A stretch of DNA of 64,000 nt from Aeromicrobium sp. Root344. Its GTDB lineage: Bacteria > Actinomycetota > Actinomycetes > Propionibacteriales > Nocardioidaceae. Made by a program: the position numbers and the translations under genes. The notes beneath the pieces are model-generated. The model was given only the letters and a program-made list of their open reading frames with translations, had not been told where the DNA came from and made no database searches. The DNA lies in assembly GCF_001425755.1 (NCBI RefSeq), contig NZ_LMDH01000001.1:1214474-1278473 (forward strand). The letters run 5' to 3'. Positions 32,931 through 42,262 of the stretch are shown here, one piece after another. Every line of letters starts with the position of its first letter. Positions within the stretch are counted from its first letter, which is position 1.

Positions 32931-34745
32931 ATGATCACCACGTCTCGCCCACGCCTCCTCCGGGCACTCACCGGGGTCGCGGCGGCCGCACTCCTCACCC
33001 TCGCCGGGCTCGCCGTGACGACACCGGCGCACGCAGCCGATGGCTCGAAGCCCATCAAGGTCGCGATGTTCAACGACATCGACACGTTCAACCCGTTCAC
33101 CGCGGTCCTGCTGCAGAGCACCGGCATCAACCGCTACCAGTACGAGGCGCTGGTCGGCTACGGCCGCAACAGCGAGCCCGACGCCGGCATCGCCGACACC
33201 TGGGACACCAGCGACGACGGCATCACCTGGACGTTCCACATCCCCAAGGACCGCAAGTGGTCGGACGACACACCCATCACGGCCGATGACGTCGTCTACA
33301 CCTACACGTCGATCATGAAGACCTCCGCGCTGCAGGCGGCCAACGGCGGCCTGGTGACCAACATCGCCGACGTCAAGGCCACCGACCCGCAGACCGTCGT
33401 CATGACGCTCAAGTCCGCGCAGGCGCCCAACCCCGGCCAGGAGATCCCGATCGTCCCCAAGCACGTCTGGGAGAAGCAGGACCCGGCGAAGTTCGCCGCC
33501 GACAAGGACGTCGTCGGCTCCGGCCCGTTCACGATCACGACCTACAAGACCGGCCAGTCCGTCGAGCTCAAGGCCAACCCGCACTTCTGGCGCGGCGAGC
33601 CCAAGGTCTCCGGCGTGACGTACGTGGCCTACAAGAACTCCGACGCCGCGGTGCAGGGCCTCAAGTCCGGTGAGGTCGACATCGCGGATGGCCTGACACC
33701 GGCGCAGTACGACTCGCTCAAGGGCGCCAAGAACATCACCCGCCACGCCGGCATCGGCCGCCGCTACCAGGCGCTGGCGATCAACCCCGGCGCGATCGAC
33801 ATCGACGGCAAGCCCATGGGCGACGGCAACCCCGCGCTCAAGGACCCGGTCGTGCGCAAGGCGATCTTCATGGCGGTCGACAAGAAGACCCTCCTCGATC
33901 GCGTGCTGCAGGGACTCGGCGACGAGGGCCAGACCGAGGTGCCCAAGTCGTACGAGAACTACTTCGGCTTCGCCGAGGGCCACGAGGCGGTGCCCTTCGA
34001 CCTCGACGCCGCCAACAAGCTGCTCGAGGACGCCGGCTACAAGAAGGGCCCCGACGGCATCCGCAAGAAGGCGGACGGCAAGCCGCTGAAGTTCCGTCTC
34101 ATGGGCCGCAACACCGAGCCGGCTCATGCGCAGATGGCCGACTTCCTGACGAGCTGGTTCAAGGACATCGGCATCGGCCTCGACGTCTCCATGGTCACGC
34201 CCGACAAGGTCAACGAGGACTCGACGCTCGGCAAGTACGACCTCTACTTCACCGGCTGGAGCCTCGGCCCCGACCCGGACAACCAGCTGGCGATGAACAC
34301 CTGTGCCTCGCGGCCCAACGCCGACGGCTCGGGCAACACCAGCGAGAACAACTGGTGCTCGCCGGAGTTCGACGCTGCGTTCAAGGCGCAGCACGCCGAG
34401 CTCGACGAGGGCAAGCGGCAGGAGCTGGTCAAGAAGGCGTTCAGCATCCTCTACGAGGCGTACGTCAGCGACCCGATCTGGTACATCAAGCCGCTCGAGG
34501 CCTACCGCAGCGACCACTTCACCGGCTTCGGCCTGCAGCCCGAGAAGGGCGGCGTGATCCTCAATCAGAACGGCTACTGGGGTCTCTACGAAGCCAAGCC
34601 CGTCAGCTCCGACAGCGCGTCGTCCGACGACGACGGCGGTCTGCCCGGGTGGGTCATCCCGGTGGGTGCCATCGTGGTGCTCGCGGCGGCCGGAGGCGCC
34701 ATCGTGGCGTCGCGCCGGCGCAGCACGGGTGAAGACAGGGAGTGA
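32931..34745 (+). CDS. Peptide ABC transporter substrate-binding protein with C-terminal anchor
   Basis: A 604-residue SBP family 5 protein. A Sec signal peptide ends at about THAHA-A (residue 33-34). The binding fold includes IADTWDTSDDGITWTFHIPKDRKWSDDTPITADDVVYT and DLYFTGWSLGPDPDNQLAMNTC. There is no lipobox cysteine. Instead, after an SSDDDGG spacer, residues 571-594 (LPGWVIPVGAIVVLAAAGGA) form a membrane helix followed by RRRS, so the protein seems tethered by its C-terminus. It starts the transporter operon and would deliver di- or oligopeptides to the permeases at 34749 and 35765. Confidence 0.9.
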   Translation: MITTSRPRLLRALTGVAAAALLTLAGLAVTTPAHAADGSKPIKVAMFNDIDTFNPFTAVLLQSTGINRYQYEALVGYGRNSEPDAGIADTWDTSDDGITWTFHIPKDRKWSDDTPITADDVVYTYTSIMKTSALQAANGGLVTNIADVKATDPQTVVMTLKSAQAPNPGQEIPIVPKHVWEKQDPAKFAADKDVVGSGPFTITTYKTGQSVELKANPHFWRGEPKVSGVTYVAYKNSDAAVQGLKSGEVDIADGLTPAQYDSLKGAKNITRHAGIGRRYQALAINPGAIDIDGKPMGDGNPALKDPVVRKAIFMAVDKKTLLDRVLQGLGDEGQTEVPKSYENYFGFAEGHEAVPFDLDAANKLLEDAGYKKGPDGIRKKADGKPLKFRLMGRNTEPAHAQMADFLTSWFKDIGIGLDVSMVTPDKVNEDSTLGKYDLYFTGWSLGPDPDNQLAMNTCASRPNADGSGNTSENNWCSPEFDAAFKAQHAELDEGKRQELVKKAFSILYEAYVSDPIWYIKPLEAYRSDHFTGFGLQPEKGGVILNQNGYWGLYEAKPVSSDSASSDDDGGLPGWVIPVGAIVVLAAAGGAIVASRRRSTGEDRE

Positions 34746-34748
34746 GAC

Positions 34749-35768
34749 ATGACCGTCATCGAGACGGTCCCCGCGGACAGCGAGGACACGAGGGGGTCCT
34801 CGCTGCCGCGGTACCTCGCGCTCAAGGCGGGCGGCTCCCTCATCAGCCTCGCGCTCGTCGTGGTGCTCGGGTTCTTCATGTTCCGGATCATCCCCGGCGA
34901 TCCGGCGATCAACATGACGCGCGGCCGCCAGGTCAGTCCCGGCGAGGTCGAGCGGCTGCGCCAGGAGATGGGCCTCGACAAGCCCCTGCTCGTCCAGTTC
35001 TGGCGCTTCGTCCGCGATCTCTTCACGGGTGACCTCGGCACCTCGTACGTCTATCGGCGCCCCGTCACCGACCTGATCGGCGACTACATCGGTCCGACGC
35101 TTCTGCTCACCGGCACGGCGGCGCTCATCTCGGTCGCCCTCGGCCTCTGGCTCGGCCAGAAGGCGGCCTGGCGACGCGGCAGCTGGTTCGACAAGATCCA
35201 CACCGGCGTCGCACTGGTCTTCTGGTCCGTGCCCACGTTCTGGCTCGGTCTCCTGCTGCTGCTCGTGTTCGGCGGCGGACTCGGTTGGTTCCCCACCGGC
35301 GGCATGAGCACGGCCGCGTCGACCGACACCGGCATGGCGCACGTCCTCGACGTGGCGCACCACCTCGTGCTGCCGGTCGTCACGATGGTTGCCGTGATCT
35401 ATGCGCAGTACCTCATGGTCATGCGCGCCTCGGTGCTCGAGGAGATGTCCGCCGACTACCTCACGACGGCTCGCGCCAAGGGCCTGCGCGAGGACCTCGT
35501 ACGTACGCGGCACGCCGTGCCCAACGCGCTGCTGCCGACCGTGACGCTGATCTTCCTGACCCTCGGCCTGCTGATCGCCGGCACCGTGACGGTCGAGACG
35601 GTGTTCTCCTGGCCCGGCCTGGGCTACCTGACCTACAAGGGGCTCAGCGCTCCGGACTTCCCGCTGGTGCAGGGCACGTTCGTGGTGTTCTCCGCCGCGG
35701 TGATCGTCATGAACTTCATCGCCGACCTGCTCTACCGCGTCCTCGACCCGCGATTGAAGTCCTCATGA
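34749..35768 (+). CDS. Dipeptide/oligopeptide ABC permease (DppB-like)
   Basis: A 339-residue permease with six membrane helices. The DppB hallmark GDPA follows helix one (FRIIPGDPAINM). The coupling loop (EE) is EEMSADYLTTARAKGLREDLVRTRHAVPNALLPTV. It lies three bases after the binding-protein stop and overlaps the next permease by four bases. It pairs with the DppC-like protein to form the channel. Confidence 0.92.
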   Translation: MTVIETVPADSEDTRGSSLPRYLALKAGGSLISLALVVVLGFFMFRIIPGDPAINMTRGRQVSPGEVERLRQEMGLDKPLLVQFWRFVRDLFTGDLGTSYVYRRPVTDLIGDYIGPTLLLTGTAALISVALGLWLGQKAAWRRGSWFDKIHTGVALVFWSVPTFWLGLLLLLVFGGGLGWFPTGGMSTAASTDTGMAHVLDVAHHLVLPVVTMVAVIYAQYLMVMRASVLEEMSADYLTTARAKGLREDLVRTRHAVPNALLPTVTLIFLTLGLLIAGTVTVETVFSWPGLGYLTYKGLSAPDFPLVQGTFVVFSAAVIVMNFIADLLYRVLDPRLKSS

Positions 35769-36658
35769 CCACGTCCGGACAGGCGGCGATCCGCGCCCGC
35801 CGTCGAGCACGGTTCGCCGAGGTCGTACGCGAGATCGCCTCGCACCCGTCGGCGGTGATCGGCGCGGCCCTGCTGCTCGTCATCATCGTGCTCGCGTTGC
35901 TGGCGCCCGTGCTCATGCCGATGGACCGGCTCGACGTCACCCAGGTGACGGCCCGGGGCAACGAGTCGCCCAGCGGCGGACACTGGCTCGGCACCGATCC
36001 GTCAGGCCGCGACGTGCTCGGGCTGTTGCTCTGGGGGTCCCGCGCCTCGTTGCTCGTCGGGTTCTCGGCCACGGCCATCGCGATGGTCATCGGTACGACG
36101 TTCGGCATGGCCGCCGGGCACTTCACCGGACTGACCCGCGCCGTCGTGCTGCGGATCATCGACTTCTTCCTCGTCGTGCCGAGCCTCGTGCTGGCGATCG
36201 TCCTGTCGACCGTGCTCTCGCGGGGCCTGTCCACGATCGTCATCGCGATCGGGGTGACGTCGTGGGCGCAGACCGCCAGGGTCGTACGAGCGCAGACCCT
36301 GACGATCGAGACCCGCCCCTACATCGAGCGGTCGCGAGCCCTCGGCGCCGGCGACCGGCACATCATCGGCAAGCACGTCCTGCCCGCCGTGATGCCCCTC
36401 GTCATGGCCAACACGACCCTGACGGTCGGCTCGGCGATCATCCTGGAGTCGACGCTGGCGTTCCTCGGCCTCGGCGACCCGACGACGTTCTCCTGGGGCT
36501 CGATGCTCAAGACCGCGCTCGACACGGGCGCGGCGACGGCGGGCTACTGGTGGTTCGTGCTCGCCCCCGGCGTCGCGATCGTCATCGTCGTGCTGTGCTT
36601 CACGCTCGTCGGCCGCGCCCTCGAAGCCGTGCTCAACCCGACGTTGAGGGCCCGCTGA
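35765..36658 (+). CDS. Dipeptide/oligopeptide ABC permease (DppC-like)
   Basis: A 297-residue permease with an N-terminal DppC extension (ARFAEVVREIASHPSAVIGAALL) and GGHWLGTDPSGRDVL before the transport domain. The coupling loop is IERSRALGAGDRHIIGKHVLPAVMPLV, and the C-terminal helices are typical. ATG 35765 overlaps the previous stop. Its own stop shares a base with the ATPase ATG. Confidence 0.92.
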   Translation: MTTSGQAAIRARRRARFAEVVREIASHPSAVIGAALLLVIIVLALLAPVLMPMDRLDVTQVTARGNESPSGGHWLGTDPSGRDVLGLLLWGSRASLLVGFSATAIAMVIGTTFGMAAGHFTGLTRAVVLRIIDFFLVVPSLVLAIVLSTVLSRGLSTIVIAIGVTSWAQTARVVRAQTLTIETRPYIERSRALGAGDRHIIGKHVLPAVMPLVMANTTLTVGSAIILESTLAFLGLGDPTTFSWGSMLKTALDTGAATAGYWWFVLAPGVAIVIVVLCFTLVGRALEAVLNPTLRAR

Positions 36659-38298
36659 TGACCGAGCCGACACTCCTCTGGGACGACGTCCGCATCACGT
36701 ACGCCGGCGGCAACGTCGCGGTCGACGGTGTCAGCCTCGAGGTCGAACGCGGGGGCACCGTGGGTCTCGCCGGCGAGTCCGGCTGCGGCAAGTCGACGCT
36801 CGCGATGTCGGTGCTGCGCCTGCTGCCGCGCTCGGCCCGCATCGAGGGGCGCATCGTCCTGCAGGGCGAGGACGTCGCCGGCATGACCTGGGGCCGGTTG
36901 CGCGCCGTGCGGTGGACCGAGGCGGCGATCGTGTTCCAGGGCGCGATGCACTCGCTCAACCCGGTCCGACAGGTACGCCACCAGGTCGCCGAGGCGCTCG
37001 CGCTGCACAGCACCAAGGAGTTCCCCGACTCCGCGGCGCGGCTGCGCCGGGTCGACGAGCTGCTGGCGCTGGTCGACCTGAGTCCCGCCAAGGGCCGCGC
37101 CTATCCGCACGAGCTCTCCGGTGGCCAACGCCAGCGCGTCATGATCGCCATGGCGCTGGCCTGCGACCCCGAGCTGATCATCGCCGACGAGCCGACGACC
37201 GCCCTCGACGTCGTCGTGCAGGCCCAGGTGCTCGACGTGCTCAACGGTCTCGTCCGCGACCGCGAGCTGACCCTCGTGATGATCAGCCACGACCTCGCGG
37301 TGCTGGCGGCGGTGTGCGACCGGATCGTCGTGATGCAGCACGGTCGCATCGTCGAGCAGGGCAAGGCGCAGCAGATCCTCACCGCCCCGACGCACGAGCA
37401 CACCCAGGAGCTCGCCGCGGCGTTCCCGATCATCGGCGATCCGTCGTCCCGCCTCGTCGTGGGCCGGAACGCTTCGCCGGGCTCACCGGGCGAGGCGGGC
37501 GTTTCGACAGGCTCAACGGCCGAGGCGGGCCGGGCGGTGCTCGAGGTCCGCGACCTCACGGTCGACTTCCGGTCGCGCGGCCAGCACGTACGCGCCGTGG
37601 ACCACGTCGACCTGACCTGCGGCGCCGGGGAGATCGTGGCTCTCGTCGGCCAGTCAGGTTCGGGCAAGACGACCCTCGCACGTACGATCCTCGGCCTGCA
37701 GAAGCCGACCAGCGGCCAGGTGCTGCACGAGGGCAAGCCGTTGCCGCACCGCCGCGGGGCCCTCAAGGCATACCGGCGTCAGGTCCAGTACGTGCTGCAG
37801 GACCCGGCGGCTTCGCTCAACCCGAAGCACACGGTCTACGAGGCGGTCGCCGAAGGCATCCGCATCCACGGGCTCGACGACGAGCGCGAACGGGTCATCC
37901 GCGCGCTGACCCGGGCCGAGCTGACCCCGCCCGAGAAGTTCTTCGCCGCGATCCCGCAGGAGCTGTCCGGAGGGCAGCGCCAGCGCGTCGTCATCGCCGG
38001 GGCCCTGGCGCTCGACCCGACCTATCTCGTCGCCGACGAACCGGTCGCCAGCCTCGACGCCTCCGTACGCGGCGAGATCCTCGCGCTCCTCCTGCAGCTG
38101 CGCCGCGACCTGGGACTCGGCGCGCTCGTCATCACGCACGACCTCGGCCTGGCGTGGAACATCGCCGATCGCGTCGTCGTGATGCACCGAGGTCGCATCG
38201 TCGAGAATGGGGCCGTGGAACAGGTCCTGCTCGACCCCCAGCACGACTACACCAAGTCGCTGCTCGCCGTGGTGCCGTCCAAGCTGGGACTGCGATGA
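36658..38298 (+). CDS. Fused double ATPase of the peptide transporter (DppD-DppF)
   Basis: A 546-residue chain with two complete ABC domains. Domain 1 has Walker A GESGCGKST, signature LSGGQRQRV and IIADEPTTALD. Domain 2 has Walker A GQSGSGKTT, signature LSGGQRQRV and LVADEPVASLD. DppD and DppF are separate in many bacteria, but fused forms are known in actinobacteria. The linker holds two copies of a 10-residue unit (ASPGSPGEAG, VSTGSTAEAG) created by a 30-base tandem duplication. The second domain lacks an obvious iron-sulphur or oligopeptide C-terminal extension. Confidence 0.92.
   Translation: MTEPTLLWDDVRITYAGGNVAVDGVSLEVERGGTVGLAGESGCGKSTLAMSVLRLLPRSARIEGRIVLQGEDVAGMTWGRLRAVRWTEAAIVFQGAMHSLNPVRQVRHQVAEALALHSTKEFPDSAARLRRVDELLALVDLSPAKGRAYPHELSGGQRQRVMIAMALACDPELIIADEPTTALDVVVQAQVLDVLNGLVRDRELTLVMISHDLAVLAAVCDRIVVMQHGRIVEQGKAQQILTAPTHEHTQELAAAFPIIGDPSSRLVVGRNASPGSPGEAGVSTGSTAEAGRAVLEVRDLTVDFRSRGQHVRAVDHVDLTCGAGEIVALVGQSGSGKTTLARTILGLQKPTSGQVLHEGKPLPHRRGALKAYRRQVQYVLQDPAASLNPKHTVYEAVAEGIRIHGLDDERERVIRALTRAELTPPEKFFAAIPQELSGGQRQRVVIAGALALDPTYLVADEPVASLDASVRGEILALLLQLRRDLGLGALVITHDLGLAWNIADRVVVMHRGRIVENGAVEQVLLDPQHDYTKSLLAVVPSKLGLR
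37471..37530. repeat. Two 30-base tandem copies in the ATPase linker
   Basis: 37471..37500 and 37501..37530 are identical at 25 of 30 positions, counted by eye. The second copy contains GTTTCGACAGGCTCAAC. A near-identical stretch in reverse orientation occurs inside chsE1 (18129..18142, GTTGAGCCTGTCGA). Both are read as Ser-Thr-Gly-Ser-Thr. Confidence 0.7.
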
Positions 38299-39245
38299 GG
38301 ATCCGGCCCGGCGACCGGGTCGCACTCGTCGCTCCCGCGGGCCCGATCCCGCCCGAGCTGCTGACCACCGCGATCGAACTCGTCGAGTCGTGGGGCCTGC
38401 GACCCGTGACCTACCCCAGTGCCACTGCGGCCCACGCCCGCGCCTCCTATCTCTCCGGCGACGACCGCGTACGCGCCGACGACGTGCAGCAGGCCTGGTG
38501 CGACCCTGACATCGCCGGCGTCTTCTGCATCCGCGGTGGCTACGGCGCCGTACGCGTCCTCGACCTGCTCGACCGCGACGCCATGGCTGCCGCCGAGCCC
38601 AAGCCGCTCTATGGCAGCTCGGACATCACGGCCCTGCACGAGTGGTTCCGCGAGCAGCTCGGCGTACCGACCTGGTTCACCCCGATGCTGAGCACTCGCG
38701 TCATGGTCGAGGACGACGCGGCCCGCGACGCCCTGCGCACCGCCGTGCTCGAGCCTGACTCCGTCCGCGCATGGACCTCGGACCACGCGGTCACGCTCGT
38801 GGAGGGACGCGCCGAAGGTCGGCTCATCGGCGGCAACCTCTCGCTGCTGTCGATGACCACCGGTGCCCGCGGCCGCCCACGGCTCGACAACTCAGGCTGC
38901 ATCGCGCTGCTCGAGGACTTCACCGAGCAGACCTACCGGATCGACGGCTACCTGCACACCCTGCTGCGCTCGGGCTGGTTCGACGGCGTCAGCGGCGTCG
39001 CCCTCGGCAGCTGGGCCAGGTGCTCTCCGGTCGACGAGATCCACGCCCTGTGCGTCGAGGTGCTCGGTCCGCTCGGCATCCCCCTCGTCGGCGAGCTCGG
39101 CTTCGGCCACGGCCCGGCGGCTCACAGCATCCCGCTCGGCGTGCCCGGCGTGCTGCTCGCCGAAGACTCCCCGTCGTTGCAGCTCGTCCCAGTCGAGGAC
39201 CCGCTCTCGCACTCCCTCTCATCGTCAGGAAGGCTGGACAGATGA
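38295..39245 (+). CDS. LD-carboxypeptidase, S66 family (LdcA-like)
   Basis: A 316-residue peptidase. The family start is RPGDRVALVAPAGPIPPE, the substrate loop is IRGGYGAVRVLD, and the nucleophile is Ser109 in LYGSSDITALHEW. Glu is in LLEDFTEQTYRIDGYL and the final His in GELGFGHGP, completing the Ser-Glu-His set. LdcA removes the terminal D-Ala from murein tetrapeptides in the cytoplasm. YkfA of Bacillus is the same family beside a dpp transporter. It overlaps the ATPase and SIS genes by four bases each, which ties the imported peptide to cell-wall material. Confidence 0.88.
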   Translation: MRIRPGDRVALVAPAGPIPPELLTTAIELVESWGLRPVTYPSATAAHARASYLSGDDRVRADDVQQAWCDPDIAGVFCIRGGYGAVRVLDLLDRDAMAAAEPKPLYGSSDITALHEWFREQLGVPTWFTPMLSTRVMVEDDAARDALRTAVLEPDSVRAWTSDHAVTLVEGRAEGRLIGGNLSLLSMTTGARGRPRLDNSGCIALLEDFTEQTYRIDGYLHTLLRSGWFDGVSGVALGSWARCSPVDEIHALCVEVLGPLGIPLVGELGFGHGPAAHSIPLGVPGVLLAEDSPSLQLVPVEDPLSHSLSSSGRLDR

Positions 39246-39895
39246 CCGTACGCCCAGACACGAGCCGAGCGCCTCGCTCCGCCACGATCCTCAAGTCGCG
39301 ACTGATCGACGCCCACCGCCAGGAGTTCGAAGCCGGCCTCGAGTGGGCGCTCACCGACCCCATGGTCGAGGCCGCCGCGGCTCGGATCACCGGCGCGCGA
39401 CGCCGGTTCGTGCTGGGCGCAGCCACCTCGTTCACGTACGCCTCACTGCTCGCGGCCAAGCTCAGCAACTCGCTGGCCCAGGTGACCCTGGTCGACGGCA
39501 CGATCGTCCGCCCGCTCGACATCCTCTCGGACGTACGCGCGAGCGACGTCATGATCGTGCTGTCGTTCCGGCGATTCCGCGGCTACACGATCGACACGGC
39601 GTTGCCGTTCGTCGACGCGGGTGGATCGCTCGTCCTCATCACCGACTCCGACACCAACCCGCTGGCCTCGCGGGCGACCGAGGTCATCGTCATCGGCCCC
39701 GACGACACCGCCGGCTACGCTCACGTCGACGAGGACCTGAGCATGCACCCCGAGACCCCCGAGGTCTCGCCACCCGTCGTGGCGATGGTCATCGACCTGC
39801 TCGCGACGCTGTCGACCGCGAGCGCCAAGGGCGCCAACCGGCGGTTCGCCGAGCGCCAGCGCCTCGCGTCGGAGCTCGGGCTCTACCGTGACTGA
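39242..39895 (+). CDS. SIS-domain protein (MurR/RpiR-like, no helix-turn-helix)
   Basis: A 217-residue protein with an SIS fold. It reads [23 protein letters not shown] with the Ser/Thr sugar-phosphate loop, [17 protein letters not shown], and [19 protein letters not shown]. The N-terminal helix-turn-helix of RpiR regulators is missing. It could therefore be a sugar-phosphate-binding enzyme or a truncated regulator. Its position between an LD-carboxypeptidase and a dipeptidase makes an amino-sugar-phosphate ligand such as MurNAc-6-phosphate plausible, but this is inference. Confidence 0.72.
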   Translation: MTVRPDTSRAPRSATILKSRLIDAHRQEFEAGLEWALTDPMVEAAAARITGARRRFVLGAATSFTYASLLAAKLSNSLAQVTLVDGTIVRPLDILSDVRASDVMIVLSFRRFRGYTIDTALPFVDAGGSLVLITDSDTNPLASRATEVIVIGPDDTAGYAHVDEDLSMHPETPEVSPPVVAMVIDLLATLSTASAKGANRRFAERQRLASELGLYRD

Positions 39896-40955
39896 CCATT
39901 CCTCGGTGCTCGTCGGCCAGCCTGCCGCGATCGAGGCGCTCAGTCTCGCGCCGCTCGTCGACGGGCACAACGACCTCGCCTGGGAGGCCCGCGACCAGCG
40001 CGCGTACTCCGTCGAGGAGCTCGACACCGACCTCACCGGCGTCTATCAGACCGACCTCCCGCGCCTACGACGCGGCGGAGTCGGCGCACAGTTCTGGTCG
40101 GTCTACGCGCCGTGCGAGCAGCAGGGCGCCGACGCCGTCACGTACACGTTGGAGCAGATCGACTTCGTGCACCGCCTGATCGCCCGCTATCCCGACGATC
40201 TCGCGTACGCCTGGAGCGGCGACGACGTGCGCCGCGCGTGGCGCTCGGGCCGCATCGCCTCGCTGCTCGGCGCCGAGGGCGGGCACAGCATCGACGGGTC
40301 TCTCGCGCTGCTGCGCGACTTCGCTCGGCTGGGCGTGCGCTACATGACGCTGACACACAACGACAACACGCCATGGGCCGACTCGGCGACCGACGATCCC
40401 GTCCACGGTGGGCTGACCGACTTCGGCCGTGAGGTCGTGGCGGAGATGAACCGGCTGGGCATGCTGGTCGACCTCTCGCACGTCGCGGCGACGACCATGC
40501 GCGACGCGCTCGACGTGACGACCTCGCCGGTGATCTTCAGCCACTCGTCGTGCCGGGCGGTCACCGACCATCCGCGCAACGTGCCGGACGACGTCCTCGC
40601 CCGACTCTCCGTCAACGGCGGCGTCGTCATGGTGGCGTACGTGCCGTACTTCGTGAACCAGGACTCGGCCGACTGGTCGTTCGGCGACCGCTCGGCACCC
40701 GCACCACGTACGACCGTCGACGACGTCGTCGCACACGTCGAGCACGCGCGCGAGGTCGCCGGTGTCGACCACATCGGGCTCGGCAGCGACTACGACGGCG
40801 TCGCGGCGTTCCCCGAGGGGATGGGCGACGTCACGGGGCACGCATTGCTGATCGACCGTCTCGCCGAGCGCGGCTGGTCGAGCCTCGACCTCGCCAAGCT
40901 CATGGGCGACAACATCCTGCGCGTCCTCGACGCCACGGCCGAAGGCGCACGATGA
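39888..40955 (+). CDS. Membrane dipeptidase-type zinc peptidase (M19)
   Basis: A 355-residue amidohydrolase-like dipeptidase. The first metal pair is in [10 protein letters not shown] (His27, Asp29). The bridging Glu is in [20 protein letters not shown], and later ligands are in [12 protein letters not shown] and [39 protein letters not shown] is the family C-terminal signature. No signal peptide is present, so it acts in the cytoplasm. M19 enzymes accept L-D dipeptides, as in cell-wall fragments. The GTG start at 39888 overlaps the SIS gene by eight bases. Confidence 0.9.
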   Translation: MTDHSSVLVGQPAAIEALSLAPLVDGHNDLAWEARDQRAYSVEELDTDLTGVYQTDLPRLRRGGVGAQFWSVYAPCEQQGADAVTYTLEQIDFVHRLIARYPDDLAYAWSGDDVRRAWRSGRIASLLGAEGGHSIDGSLALLRDFARLGVRYMTLTHNDNTPWADSATDDPVHGGLTDFGREVVAEMNRLGMLVDLSHVAATTMRDALDVTTSPVIFSHSSCRAVTDHPRNVPDDVLARLSVNGGVVMVAYVPYFVNQDSADWSFGDRSAPAPRTTVDDVVAHVEHAREVAGVDHIGLGSDYDGVAAFPEGMGDVTGHALLIDRLAERGWSSLDLAKLMGDNILRVLDATAEGAR

Positions 40956-41611
40956 GCACCGGCGATCCCGACGCCCGCACCCGCGAGCTCGCCTCGGCGG
41001 GCGAGCCGACGGCGTGGTTCGAGGAGCTGTACGCCGAGGCTGCCGACGGGCGCGCCACCGTCCCGTGGGACCGCGAGGCGCCGACACAGCTCGTCCAGGA
41101 GTGGATCGCCGCTCGTCCCACCGACGACGAGGGCCGATCGGCGATCGTCGTGGGGTGCGGCTACGGCCGGGACGCCGAGCTGGTCGCACGGCACGGCTAT
41201 CGCACGACGGGCTTCGACATCTCACCGACAGCGATCGGTGACGCCCGGCAGCGCCACACCGGATCGCCGGTCGACTATCGCGTCGCCGATCTGTTGGACC
41301 TGCCTGCCGAGTGGCACCGTGCGTTCGACCTGGTGGTCGAGAGCATGAACGTGCAGGCCCTGCCGGTCGACCTCCGCCCCGCCGCGATCGACGGGGTGCG
41401 CAGTCTGGTCGCGCCGGGCGGCACGCTGTTCGTCGTGGCAGTCGCGCGCGACGACGGCGTGGAGACCGACGGGCCACCGTGGCCGCTCGACCGCGCCGAG
41501 ATCGAGGCGTTCGGCACCGGGCTGGTCGTACGTTCGATCGAGCGCATCGTTGACGCCAACGATCCCGGCATCAGCCGCTGGACGGCTGAGCTCACCCGCG
41601 ACGACGCCTGA
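40952..41611 (+). CDS. SAM-dependent methyltransferase (TPMT-like)
   Basis: A 219-residue class I methyltransferase. SAM motif I is [19 protein letters not shown], the acid after strand two is in GFDISPTAI, and motif IV lies around [11 protein letters not shown]. Thiopurine-methyltransferase-like proteins use this layout. It overlaps the dipeptidase by four bases and the kinase by one. The substrate is unknown, and a link to murein peptides rests only on operon position. Confidence 0.75.
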   Translation: MSTGDPDARTRELASAGEPTAWFEELYAEAADGRATVPWDREAPTQLVQEWIAARPTDDEGRSAIVVGCGYGRDAELVARHGYRTTGFDISPTAIGDARQRHTGSPVDYRVADLLDLPAEWHRAFDLVVESMNVQALPVDLRPAAIDGVRSLVAPGGTLFVVAVARDDGVETDGPPWPLDRAEIEAFGTGLVVRSIERIVDANDPGISRWTAELTRDDA

Positions 41612-42249
41612 TGGACTCCGCGATTCTCGATGAGCTCACCGAGCGGGCGCGAGGGCTGGTCACCGACGGCCGCCGCGCACTGCTCGGCATCACCGGTGCG
41701 CCAGGCGCCGGCAAGACGACCCTTGCGGTCGCGCTCGTCGAGCGGTTGCGACGCGATGGGCTTGAGGTCGCGAACGTGCCGATGGACGGCTTCCATCTCG
41801 CCGACGCCGCGCTGACCGAGCGCGGCACCCTTGATCGCAAGGGTGCGATCGAGACCTTCGACGTGTACGGCTATCTCGCGCTGCTCCGGCGACTGCGCAA
41901 CGAGCTGGAGCACGACGTGCTCGCGCCCGACTTCGAACGTACGTTGGAGCAGCCGATCGCGGGCGCCATCACCGTACGTCCGGAGGGCCGGCTCGTCGTG
42001 AGCGAGGGCAACTACCTGCTCGACGACGAGGGCGGGTGGGCCGACGTGCGCGCTGCGCTCGACGAGGTGTGGTTCGTCGACGTGCCCGACGACATACGCG
42101 TCGAGCGCCTCGTGCGGCGCCACGTCGAGTTCGGCAAGCCCGAGGCCGAGGCACGTGCCTGGGTCGCGCAGGTCGACGAGCCCAACGCCCGCCGGGTCAT
42201 CGCACGACAAAGTGCCGCCGACCTCACGGTCGACGGCACCCTGATCTGA
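41611..42249 (+). CDS. P-loop kinase (uridine kinase/FrcK-like)
   Basis: A 212-residue nucleoside/nucleotide kinase family member. Walker A is GAPGAGKTT (29-37). VPMDGFHLADAAL resembles the substrate Asp loop of uridine kinases and fructose-system kinases, and GNYLLDDEGGWADV marks the Walker B region. It would phosphorylate a small molecule such as a sugar, nucleoside or pantothenate-like compound. It ends the operon. Confidence 0.72.
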   Translation: MDSAILDELTERARGLVTDGRRALLGITGAPGAGKTTLAVALVERLRRDGLEVANVPMDGFHLADAALTERGTLDRKGAIETFDVYGYLALLRRLRNELEHDVLAPDFERTLEQPIAGAITVRPEGRLVVSEGNYLLDDEGGWADVRAALDEVWFVDVPDDIRVERLVRRHVEFGKPEAEARAWVAQVDEPNARRVIARQSAADLTVDGTLI

Positions 42250-42262
42250 CTCGTGTCGAGGC

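Noticed and set aside
32847-35513. 888-codon open frame on the minus strand
   Set aside because: It lies opposite the binding protein and DppB genes, has no ribosome site and shows shadow-type composition.
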